This document shows positions 15,854-24,007 of a stretch of 38,932 bases of DNA, piece after piece; position 1 is the stretch's first letter, and the number at the start of each line of letters is the position of its first letter. The translations under genes were made by a program, and so were the position numbers. The DNA comes from a bacterium. Its GTDB lineage: Bacteria; SZUA-79; Acidulodesulfobacterales; Acidulodesulfobacteraceae. The notes beneath the pieces were generated by a model. The model was given only the letters and a program-made list of their open reading frames with translations, searched no databases and was not told where the DNA came from. The stretch is from the NCBI GenBank assembly GCA_021794255.1, contig JAJYRF010000067.1:1-38932 (forward strand), given 5' to 3'.

Positions 15854-17944
15854 ATGAATTATTTAGAAAAAAATCTTGTTATTATCAAAAAAAATGACGA
15901 AGAGTTGTTTGATTTATTAATTGATTTTCAAGATGACGAAAAAAAAATTAAAAATAAATTAAAGTATAAATATAATAATAATTTAAATTTTTTAAAATAT
16001 CATAATCATAATATTGATAAAAATGTAAAAGATGATATAAATAATCTAAATAATATAAATGTAAACGTTTTAGATACAAAAAAAGATGGACTTAAAAGTT
16101 TAAAAATAAATAATATCACAATTCATTCAATATATGACCCAATAAATGAATCAAAAAAAATAATAAGTTCCCATATCTCTGCTCTGGATTTTAAACCCGA
16201 AAGTTTTCTTATTTTTGGTTTGGGATGCGGGTATCATATAAGAGAAATTATAAAGATAATAAGTTATAAAGATAATACTAACAGGTCAAATACATTAAAT
16301 AACAATGAAAACAATGATTTAAATAATAATGTAAACAATATTAATGCAAACAATATAATAAATAAAACTAAAGAATTTAATAAAAAGCAAATTTGTGTCA
16401 TAGAACCTTCCCTTAAATCTTTAAATGCTATTTTAAATAATTGCGACCTCTCAGATGTACTTGAACATATTAAAATTTTTGTTTTCGGCTATAATATAAA
16501 CGAAGAAGATATAGAGGAAAAAACCAATATATCGTCATTAAATACCAGTTTTTTTTCTCTTACGGGATATCAAAAAGTTTTTCCTGAATTATATAATTTT
16601 ATCTTTAAAATATACAATATAAAACAGCTTTTTAATACTTCTGATTTCAAGATTACCACAGTTCAGCCGATATACGGCGGTTCTTCAACTATCGGAAATT
16701 ATGTATTTAAAGCTTTTTTTGAATTGGGATATAAAGTAAATATGCTTGATTTTTCTAATTTTTTTGATGCGTATAATAGTTTTAATCATTTTACCTCAAA
16801 TAAAGAACATCTTAAATTAATAAAAGACCATTTTGTCAATGTGCTCGGTGAATCTATAATCGCAAAATTACAGGATGATCCGCCAGATATGGTATTTTTT
16901 ATGGCTCAATCGCCGGTTGATGTTATAATCCTGAATAAAATAAGAGAAATGAATATAAAAACAGCCTATTGGTTTGTTGAAGATTTCAGATTACTGACAT
17001 ACTGGCAAGAAATAGCTCCTTATGTCGATTATTTTTTTATTATACAAAAAGATGATTTTTTTGAAGAATTAAAGGCAATTAGCGGCGATAATTTTTATTA
17101 TATGCCTCTCGCGTGCTTACCTGCCGTCCATAGAAAATTTAACATTTCAGAAATAAATGAAAAAGATAAAGATTGCTATGGTAGCGATGTCAGCTTTGCG
17201 GGAGCAGGCTACTACAACAGAAGAAATGCATTTTTAAAATTAACCGATTACAATTTTAAAATTTGGGGAAGAGACTGGGATATGAATTCTCCAATTTCAA
17301 AATATATTCAAAATCAAAATAAAGGTTTTACCGAAGAAGAAGCCGTTAAGATTTATAACTACTCAAAAATAAATGTTAATCTTCATTCATCCGCATACCA
17401 TTGGGATATTAACCCCGATGGAGATTTTTTAAATCCGAGAGTTTATGAAATATTAGGATGCGGAGGTTTTCAGATTGTTGACTATAGAAAATATATGAAC
17501 GGCGAATTTGAACCCGGAAAGGATTTTGTAATTTTTGAAAGCATTCCCGATTTACGAGAAAAAATTAATTATTATATTAAAGATGAAAATGAAAACGAAA
17601 GATTAGAAATAGCGTCTCATGGTTATGAAACTGTCAGAAAATTTCATACTTATGAAAAAAGAATATCTAAAATGATGAATATTATTTTGAGCAATTCATA
17701 TGATTTTTATAAGTCAAAATTTGTAAATAGAAAGGAAAATATTAATAATGTTCTAAATTCCGTGAAGGAAAATTCTGAATTATATTATATAATATCGGAA
17801 ATGGCAAACAATGGCTTAATAAATAACGATGCGATAACATTGGACGATATTGTTAATTATATAAAGCGCGGCAGTGGCAGACTGTCCAAAACAGAATCTA
17901 TGATATTAATGCTTCAACAGATAAAATTTAAATCGGATAGTTAA
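15854..17944 (+). CDS. Maf-like N-domain fused to CgeB-type glycosyltransferase
   Basis: Two-part protein of 696 aa. Residues about 80-240 resemble the N-terminal domain of motility accessory factors: IHSIYDPINESKKI (about 88-101; family form HSRYDPxxEA) followed by a Rossmann-like LIFGLGCGYHI, interrupted by an Asn-rich insertion (about 140-179). Residues about 264-640 resemble CgeB/DUF3880 glycosyltransferases: TVQPIYGGSSTIGNYVFKAF, a PPDMVFFMAQSP strand, TAYWFVEDFR, VSFAGAGYYNRR, SKINVNLHSSAY (about 503-514) and NPRVYEILGCGGFQI (about 527-541). AAGGT lies about 12 bp before the ATG. Context between fliS and other glycosyltransferases supports transfer of a sugar to flagellin. The donor is unknown. 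Confidence 0.75.
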   Translation: MNYLEKNLVIIKKNDEELFDLLIDFQDDEKKIKNKLKYKYNNNLNFLKYHNHNIDKNVKDDINNLNNINVNVLDTKKDGLKSLKINNITIHSIYDPINESKKIISSHISALDFKPESFLIFGLGCGYHIREIIKIISYKDNTNRSNTLNNNENNDLNNNVNNINANNIINKTKEFNKKQICVIEPSLKSLNAILNNCDLSDVLEHIKIFVFGYNINEEDIEEKTNISSLNTSFFSLTGYQKVFPELYNFIFKIYNIKQLFNTSDFKITTVQPIYGGSSTIGNYVFKAFFELGYKVNMLDFSNFFDAYNSFNHFTSNKEHLKLIKDHFVNVLGESIIAKLQDDPPDMVFFMAQSPVDVIILNKIREMNIKTAYWFVEDFRLLTYWQEIAPYVDYFFIIQKDDFFEELKAISGDNFYYMPLACLPAVHRKFNISEINEKDKDCYGSDVSFAGAGYYNRRNAFLKLTDYNFKIWGRDWDMNSPISKYIQNQNKGFTEEEAVKIYNYSKINVNLHSSAYHWDINPDGDFLNPRVYEILGCGGFQIVDYRKYMNGEFEPGKDFVIFESIPDLREKINYYIKDENENERLEIASHGYETVRKFHTYEKRISKMMNIILSNSYDFYKSKFVNRKENINNVLNSVKENSELYYIISEMANNGLINNDAITLDDIVNYIKRGSGRLSKTESMILMLQQIKFKSDS

Positions 17945-18170
17945 ATTATTAATATATTATTAATAATTTAACATTAGTACTTAATAAGTACTTAATACTT
18001 AACATACATATTATGAAATGTGAAATCAATATTTAAAATATATTACAAATTAACACTTAATCTTTAATCATTACATGGAAACTATCAATGATATTTCAAT
18101 AATAAGCAATATCTGTAAATCTATTAATTAATTTATTGTAAAATAATTATTTAATTCATAAATAAATATA

Positions 18171-20207
18171 ATGCTAAAAATTCTAATATTAAATTTTACC
18201 AGAATGGGAGATTTAATTGAAACCACGTCTTTGTTTAAAAGAATAAAATTAGTATATCCCGAAAGCTATGTAACACTTGTAGTTGTTCCCCAATTTTATG
18301 AAATTTGCGAATTTTTTGATTTTATAGATGAGATAAAAATTTTTGATATGAATAATATTTTATCTGATTTACAAAAAGATGATTTTAAATTTAATTATGA
18401 AACTTTTAAAAAATTTGAAAATATTTTAAAAGAATTTACCGATGAAAGTTATGAAATAGTGTTTAATCTTACACATGACATTGCAAGTTCTTATTTTCTA
18501 TTTATTTTGAATTCAAAAAAATTTGTGGGATTTTCAAGAAACAGAGAAGATAATTTAATTACTCATGGAGAATATTTAAAGTTTTTTAGCGCCGTAGCAA
18601 AATTAAGAAAAGCAAGCTGTATAAATCTTGTTGATATTTATGAAAAATTGTTCGGTGAAAATATACCTTTCCGCTTAAATAATTTAGCATATAAAGGAGA
18701 AATATTTTTAAATACGGAAAGAAAAAAAGATGCAAAAGAAAATGTGGAAACTTTTTTTAAGGATAATAAAATAAGCGAAAGCAACAAAATTATATCTTTT
18801 GCGATAGGAGCTTCTTCACCGCTAAAAAAATGGAAAAAAGAGAATTTTGCCGAATTAGGAAAATTGCTTTTAGAATACGATAAAAATATAAAAATACTGA
18901 TTTTAGGCGCTAAATATGATGAAGAAGGTGGACAACTTATAAAAAATGATGTAGATGATTATTTTAAAAAAAAAATAATTAATAATAATAAAAATAATAA
19001 TAAGAATGACAATAAATATGAAAGTATGTATGAAGGTAATAAGAATTTTAATAATCATGATTACAATATAGACGGAGATATAAACGGCGATGCCGAAATT
19101 ATAAATAATCCTTATGATTATAGCCGAGATTATAATTTTTATAACAGTGTAATTAATTTAACAGGTAAAACAACGGTAGCCGAACTTGTCAATTTTGTCC
19201 AAAAAAGCTCATTGCTTATAACAAACGATACTGGAACTATGCACATAGGCGTTGCTGTTAAAACTGATGTTGTTGTTGTTTATACAGGTCAAGCAGGATT
19301 TTATGAAACAGGACCTTATAGGGAAAACCAAATACTTATTCTGCCGGACATACCATGTTTTCCTTGCGATTTTAAAACTAATTGCACAAATTACTTATGC
19401 GGAGAATATATTAAGCCTGAAGATGTTTTCCAAATTATAAAACTTAAATTTGACAATAAAGATAATATAATAGATAAAAATGATTTTAAAAATATGAGTT
19501 TTAATAAAATAATACCTATGATATCTAAATTTGACAGCAAGGGCTACATAGATTATCTGCCCTTGAAGGATTTAAAATTAACCATTGATGATTTTAAATT
19601 AAAAGTTTTTAAATTATCTATGGAATCATGTCTTGCAAATGTTTCAGCTCTTCCATTGGACAAAAAAGACATTAATTTATTTATAAATTGTTATAGTTCG
19701 GTTGACAATATATTTATGAGCGATATAGAAAGATTAAAAAAATTGTTGAATAAACTTGCTATTTTATGCGAAGAAGCCATGAATTATTGTAATTTATTAA
19801 TCAAGATGTCATTGGGAAAACAATTTGATAATTCTAAATATAATAATTTGAAAAATTTTAATAATATTAATAAAATAAACAATATTGAGGATTTCAATAA
19901 TACTATTGATTTTAATAATTCTGGCGATAAAAAAAATAAGGCAATAGAGTTATTTAATAAGTTAGAAGATATAGATAATTCTTTGTTGTTTGACAGCCTA
20001 ACTTACGATGAGCTTATCGTATTAAATATTATGCATAGATTTGCAAAAGCAAGCTCGTTAAGTTATGATATGTTTGGAATAACATTGGATAGGCTAAAGA
20101 ATTTTTCACGATTAAAACTGTTTTTAAAAACGTATAAAAAATTTATTGATGTATTCTTAAATGAAATTATATTAAAATTTAACGATTCATCATTAATTAA
20201 ACATTAA
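18171..20207 (+). CDS. Second family 9 glycosyltransferase
   Basis: GT9-type enzyme, paralogous to the one at 13628 but of different detailed sequence. N-terminus LILNFTRMGDLIETTSLFKR (the M/I-GDL motif), GASSPLKKWKKENFAELGKL, LILGAKYDEEGG, LTGKTTVAELV, TNDTGTMHIGVAV (about 350-362), YETGPY and a CFPCDFKTNC cysteine cluster. An Asn/Asp/Tyr-rich insertion occupies about 268-323. As in the first GT9, a 250-residue helical C-terminal extension follows (about 425-678), so both share an architecture not seen in LPS heptosyltransferases. No Shine-Dalgarno site is obvious before the ATG at 18171, but the catalytic motif begins at once, so the start is near-certain. Likely flagellin glycan assembly, by context. 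Confidence 0.78.
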   Translation: MLKILILNFTRMGDLIETTSLFKRIKLVYPESYVTLVVVPQFYEICEFFDFIDEIKIFDMNNILSDLQKDDFKFNYETFKKFENILKEFTDESYEIVFNLTHDIASSYFLFILNSKKFVGFSRNREDNLITHGEYLKFFSAVAKLRKASCINLVDIYEKLFGENIPFRLNNLAYKGEIFLNTERKKDAKENVETFFKDNKISESNKIISFAIGASSPLKKWKKENFAELGKLLLEYDKNIKILILGAKYDEEGGQLIKNDVDDYFKKKIINNNKNNNKNDNKYESMYEGNKNFNNHDYNIDGDINGDAEIINNPYDYSRDYNFYNSVINLTGKTTVAELVNFVQKSSLLITNDTGTMHIGVAVKTDVVVVYTGQAGFYETGPYRENQILILPDIPCFPCDFKTNCTNYLCGEYIKPEDVFQIIKLKFDNKDNIIDKNDFKNMSFNKIIPMISKFDSKGYIDYLPLKDLKLTIDDFKLKVFKLSMESCLANVSALPLDKKDINLFINCYSSVDNIFMSDIERLKKLLNKLAILCEEAMNYCNLLIKMSLGKQFDNSKYNNLKNFNNINKINNIEDFNNTIDFNNSGDKKNKAIELFNKLEDIDNSLLFDSLTYDELIVLNIMHRFAKASSLSYDMFGITLDRLKNFSRLKLFLKTYKKFIDVFLNEIILKFNDSSLIKH

Positions 20208-20352
20208 TTAAATAAGCATTAATTAAAGATAAATTGTGAAAATATAAAATACCCAATATTATATATTATATAATAACTACAATATTATATTGTTTTATAT
20301 AATTTATAAAATTATATAAAAATTTAAAAAATAATTAATGGAGAATAATGCA

Positions 20353-20979
20353 ATGGAAATAATAATCAACGGCAATAAAATTGATTTTATACCAAATACT
20401 TCCGAAACTATTTATGATTTTTTAATAAATAAAATAAGAAATTTTATACCCAAAAATATGGTTATTAAAGAAATATTTTTAGATGATAAAAAATATGACG
20501 ACCTTATGATTGACGATGAAAAAGCTAAAGCATTTAAATTAACCTCTAACGGTACGCTTAAAATTAATACTATGACGTCTCATGAATTAGTAATGCAGTC
20601 ATTGTGCTCTATTGATTCATATTTTAGCGATTTATTAAAAAATATAGGAAAAGTAGCCGATTTGTTAAGAGAAGGTAACGACAAAGAAGGTTTTACGGAT
20701 TTTGCCGCAGATTTAAAAGGTATTGGAGCCTTTGTTCAAGTTATGGATAAAATAGCTTTATTTCTTAATATTGACTATTCAACATATAAATATAAAGAAA
20801 GAAACATTAAAGATTATTTTGACGATACGGAAAAATTGCTTTCTAATATTTTAGAAACCCAAAAAACTCTTGATTATGTTATGCTTGCAGATTTAATATA
20901 TTTTGAAATGGAGCCGCTAATTAAAACTTGGAAAGAAGTTATTTTAATGCTTAAAAATGATATAGGAAAGGAAAAATAA
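20353..20979 (+). CDS. Unknown protein in the flagellar glycosylation island
   Basis: Not recognised as a named family. Residues 1-75 alternate strands and short helices with a beginning (MEIIINGNKIDFIPNTSETI) like small beta-grasp or ubiquitin-like domains. Residues 80-208 are predicted nearly all-helical, with acidic amphipathic segments (SIDSYFSDLLKNIGKVADLL, FAADLKGIGAFVQVMDKIA). No signal peptide, membrane helix or Cys motif is present. I chose ATG 20353 because GGAG at 20340-20343 lies 9 nt upstream. The more distal in-frame ATG at 20338 overlaps that GGAG, the same arrangement as at fliS. The setting suggests an accessory (chaperone or scaffold) of flagellin modification, which is speculation. 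Confidence 0.65.
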   Translation: MEIIINGNKIDFIPNTSETIYDFLINKIRNFIPKNMVIKEIFLDDKKYDDLMIDDEKAKAFKLTSNGTLKINTMTSHELVMQSLCSIDSYFSDLLKNIGKVADLLREGNDKEGFTDFAADLKGIGAFVQVMDKIALFLNIDYSTYKYKERNIKDYFDDTEKLLSNILETQKTLDYVMLADLIYFEMEPLIKTWKEVILMLKNDIGKEK

Positions 20980-21014
20980 ATAAAATAAATATATAAAAAT
21001 AAACTAAAATACAG

Positions 21015-21068
21015 TTTAAAGGGGACAGATTTACTTTAAAGTAATAAAGTAATAAAGTAATAAAGTAA
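21015..21068. repeat. REP-like motif followed by 8-bp tandem repeat
   Basis: TTTAAAGGGGACAGATTTA (about 21015-21033) shares the GGGGACA core with the hairpin at 6191-6229. It runs into the palindrome TTACTTTAAAGTAA (21031-21044), which is extended by four tandem TAAAGTAA units (21037-21068). No transposase is close. It lies in the leader of the 945-aa glycosyltransferase gene. Confidence 0.55.
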
Positions 21069-21121
21069 TAAAAAATTATTATAACATATCAATAGATAAT
21101 AATAGATAATTAGATAATTTT

Positions 21122-23959
21122 ATGCATAACATTACAGGTAATTTCAATATAAACAGATTAATAGCCGATTTAGGTAAAGTTTTTTCTAATTCTGTTAATT
21201 ACTGGAATTCAGATAAAAACATCAAATGTATAAAAATAGAAATACAGCCCGATTATTTATTTTTTAATAATTTAGAAAAAAAATTAATTGAAAATGGTTT
21301 TTTAATATTAAATATTGAGCCAAAAATAAATCATACCATATTAACGCTAACTACGGCAGAAATATCAAAAATAGCATTAGAAAATATATTAAATAAAATA
21401 AATTTAGTTTACCCAAACTTAGTTAATATATTTAAATTTGATAGTGAGGAGTTAATTCTTTATATAAATGACTCTTTTGATGAAATGTTTCACATTTCAT
21501 CAAAAGAGTCTGAACTAACATTAAATACTTCATTAAATCCATTAAATCAATCTATATTAAAATTAAATAACAGCCTAACTTCATCAAATCAATATTCGTC
21601 AAATCATTCATTGCCATGCATCTCTTTTAACGAAATTAAAAAATTTTTAATTATATTGCCGTCAGGTTTAATTAAAAAAGTTATAGTTAAAAACATATTA
21701 AATCATTTTGATTATGAAGAAAATGAAACTTTATTTAAAGAATTTTACAGAATTTTAGTATGCGGGGGAAAATTATATTTAGAATTTGCAGACTCTATGT
21801 TTTACTTTGATTATTATCAGCAAAAACAAAGTGCAAAGCTAACGTCAATGAATGATATAATTTTAATGGATGAAAAAGAAGAAATTGAAATCAAAAATAA
21901 ATATAATTTTTATTCAAATGAAATAGAAATAAATTATCTTTCAAAAATAAATCAATCAAATTGCTATTATACGAATGAACTCTTAAAAGGTTATTTAGAT
22001 TATATCGGTTTTATAAATTTTGAACCTTTTGTATCTGTTGCGGATTACGAACCTGGAAAATTTAAGATAAATATTTTGAAGCCGGGATTAAATGAATTTG
22101 CGGCAAAACCAAAAAAAGTTTTAATAAAAATTACATCGGAACATTGGGATAATTTATTCACGGCAAGCGTATATATAAGAGAAATTCATAATAAATATAA
22201 TAACTGGGATTTATTCTTAGTTTCAGGCGAATACAATTTTTTTAAAAATAATATTTATCTTAAATATTGTTCAAATGAAATACCGCCTGAAAAATTTGAT
22301 TATATGATTTTATTAGACGAAGATATATTTACCGAGCTTCCCGATATTAATTATCCGTTAAAAAATATAGACAGCAAAAAAGGAGATGTATTTTTTGACG
22401 GCGAGGATATAAAAAATGCGGAAAAGTTCTTAAAACAATATAGTATAAATATTGATGATATTTTTATAATTGTTGATAATTTTTATATTTATGATGAGGT
22501 CAGGCTAAACCAGATTATTAAAAATATAAAAAGAGATTTTCCATATATGAAAGATTTTAAAGTATTAAATATTTCATGCGCGGATGTTTTTTATTATCAA
22601 AATGCCGATAAAGATTTCAAGGCGATTCTTCAAATTTTTGCATTATCTTCATTTGTCGTCAGCGGCGGTATTTATATTAACATCGCAGATGAATTATATA
22701 TACCTCGCTATGATGCCAAAGAAAAAAAGTATAATTATGCCAAAAGAAAAAATAAATTGCACAATTTCAATAAAAACCATATAAATATAAATAGAAGCGA
22801 TAATAAAAAAAATTTATATAAAACCAATACTGATATTAATTCAATTAACTTAAATAATATAAATAATTCAACAGGCTTAACTTATTTAATTAATTCGAAT
22901 GCCCCGAAGACTGTCAATATTATAGACACATCTATCATCATACCTGTTTATAATAATATTGAATATACTAAAAATTGCTTAAACTCTATATTTAAAAATC
23001 ACCCTCTCGTTAATTTTGAAATAATAATTGCCGATAACGGTTCTAATGACGGAACAAAAGAATATTTAGAAACATTAAAGAAAAATATTGACGGAATAGC
23101 CGAAGTAAATAATTCAAGTAAATTTAATATAATAAATATAATCAGCAACAATGAAAATTTAGGATTTGCAAAAGCATGCAATCAGGCGGCAAAAATTGCT
23201 ACCGGAAAATATCTGTTGTTTTTAAACAATGACACTTTTGTATTAAAAAGCGCTATTGACGAGCTTTTTAATACTATAGAAAAAGCGGGGGATAGCTGTG
23301 GAATAGCAGGCTCTCTGCTTCTTTATCCCGATAAAACGGTTCAGCATGCAGGCGTGGTGTTTGATACAGGAATCAGACCGCGTAATAATTATAATAACTC
23401 GGAAATATATGAATGTAAAAATATTAATTTTAAAAATGGAATATATTTAAGAATGTATAATGCGGTTACCGCCGCTTGTATGATAATCAGAAAAGAACTG
23501 TTTTACAGCGTCGGGCTTTTTGACGAGACCTATATAAACGGCTTTGAAGATGTGGATTTATGCTTAAAAATTAGGCAAAAGGGGCTAAATATAATATTCA
23601 ATCCAAAAAGCATGCTTATTCATTATGAAGAAAAAACACCGGGCAGAAAAAAGTTTGAAAATAATAATCAGTATAACTTTATAGATAAATGGAAATTTAA
23701 ATTTAAAAGAGATGATTATATTTTTAGCGGGTTAGATAATTTGAAATTTGTTTACAATTATAAAAATTTTAAAATATCATATCTTTCTATTCAAAATTTA
23801 GAAGACGCAGATAAAGAAATTAACAGGTTGATTGTTATGAAAGATTATCAAAGCGCAATAAAATTTTCTAATGAAATATTAAATGTAGACCAATATAATA
23901 TAAAGGCGTTCAGGAAGTTAATCAAAATAAGAGATATTATTAGTAAGTTAAACAATTAA
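21122..23959 (+). CDS. Multidomain glycosyltransferase: degenerate methyltransferase-like region plus GT2
   Basis: 945 aa with at least three regions. About 170-225 looks like the end of a class I methyltransferase fold (ILNHFDYEENETLFKEFYRI, then LVCGGKLYLEFAD), but I cannot see a SAM-binding GxGxG loop, so it may be non-catalytic. About 330-545 is an unassigned alpha/beta region starting KKVLIKITSEHWDN. A Lys/Asn linker (about 550-598) leads to a clear GT2 domain (about 600-860): DTSIIIPVYNN, ADNGSNDGT, LNNDT (DxD-like), VTAACMIIRKELF and NGFEDVDLCLKIRQKG. The last 60 residues form a TPR-like helical pair. A perfect 18-bp inverted repeat lies in the coding sequence at 21470-21510. Likely cytoplasmic glycan assembly on flagellin; substrate unknown. 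Confidence 0.75.
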   Translation: MHNITGNFNINRLIADLGKVFSNSVNYWNSDKNIKCIKIEIQPDYLFFNNLEKKLIENGFLILNIEPKINHTILTLTTAEISKIALENILNKINLVYPNLVNIFKFDSEELILYINDSFDEMFHISSKESELTLNTSLNPLNQSILKLNNSLTSSNQYSSNHSLPCISFNEIKKFLIILPSGLIKKVIVKNILNHFDYEENETLFKEFYRILVCGGKLYLEFADSMFYFDYYQQKQSAKLTSMNDIILMDEKEEIEIKNKYNFYSNEIEINYLSKINQSNCYYTNELLKGYLDYIGFINFEPFVSVADYEPGKFKINILKPGLNEFAAKPKKVLIKITSEHWDNLFTASVYIREIHNKYNNWDLFLVSGEYNFFKNNIYLKYCSNEIPPEKFDYMILLDEDIFTELPDINYPLKNIDSKKGDVFFDGEDIKNAEKFLKQYSINIDDIFIIVDNFYIYDEVRLNQIIKNIKRDFPYMKDFKVLNISCADVFYYQNADKDFKAILQIFALSSFVVSGGIYINIADELYIPRYDAKEKKYNYAKRKNKLHNFNKNHININRSDNKKNLYKTNTDINSINLNNINNSTGLTYLINSNAPKTVNIIDTSIIIPVYNNIEYTKNCLNSIFKNHPLVNFEIIIADNGSNDGTKEYLETLKKNIDGIAEVNNSSKFNIINIISNNENLGFAKACNQAAKIATGKYLLFLNNDTFVLKSAIDELFNTIEKAGDSCGIAGSLLLYPDKTVQHAGVVFDTGIRPRNNYNNSEIYECKNINFKNGIYLRMYNAVTAACMIIRKELFYSVGLFDETYINGFEDVDLCLKIRQKGLNIIFNPKSMLIHYEEKTPGRKKFENNNQYNFIDKWKFKFKRDDYIFSGLDNLKFVYNYKNFKISYLSIQNLEDADKEINRLIVMKDYQSAIKFSNEILNVDQYNIKAFRKLIKIRDIISKLNN
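21470..21510. repeat. Perfect 18-bp inverted repeat inside a coding sequence
   Basis: GACTCTTTTGATGAAATG (21470-21487) and CATTTCATCAAAAGAGTC (21493-21510) are exact reverse complements around the 5-nt loop TTTCA. The gene reads through in frame (residues about 117-130). In mRNA this would be a very stable hairpin near the start of a long message. Confidence 0.95.
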
Positions 23960-24007
23960 ATAAACAATGATGTTTTAAAATAAATTAATTATTTTTTTGA
24001 ATAAAGT

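Noticed and set aside
22584..22784. 66-codon plus-strand frame within the 945-aa gene
   Set aside because: Shifted-frame shadow of a continuous, domain-containing coding sequence.
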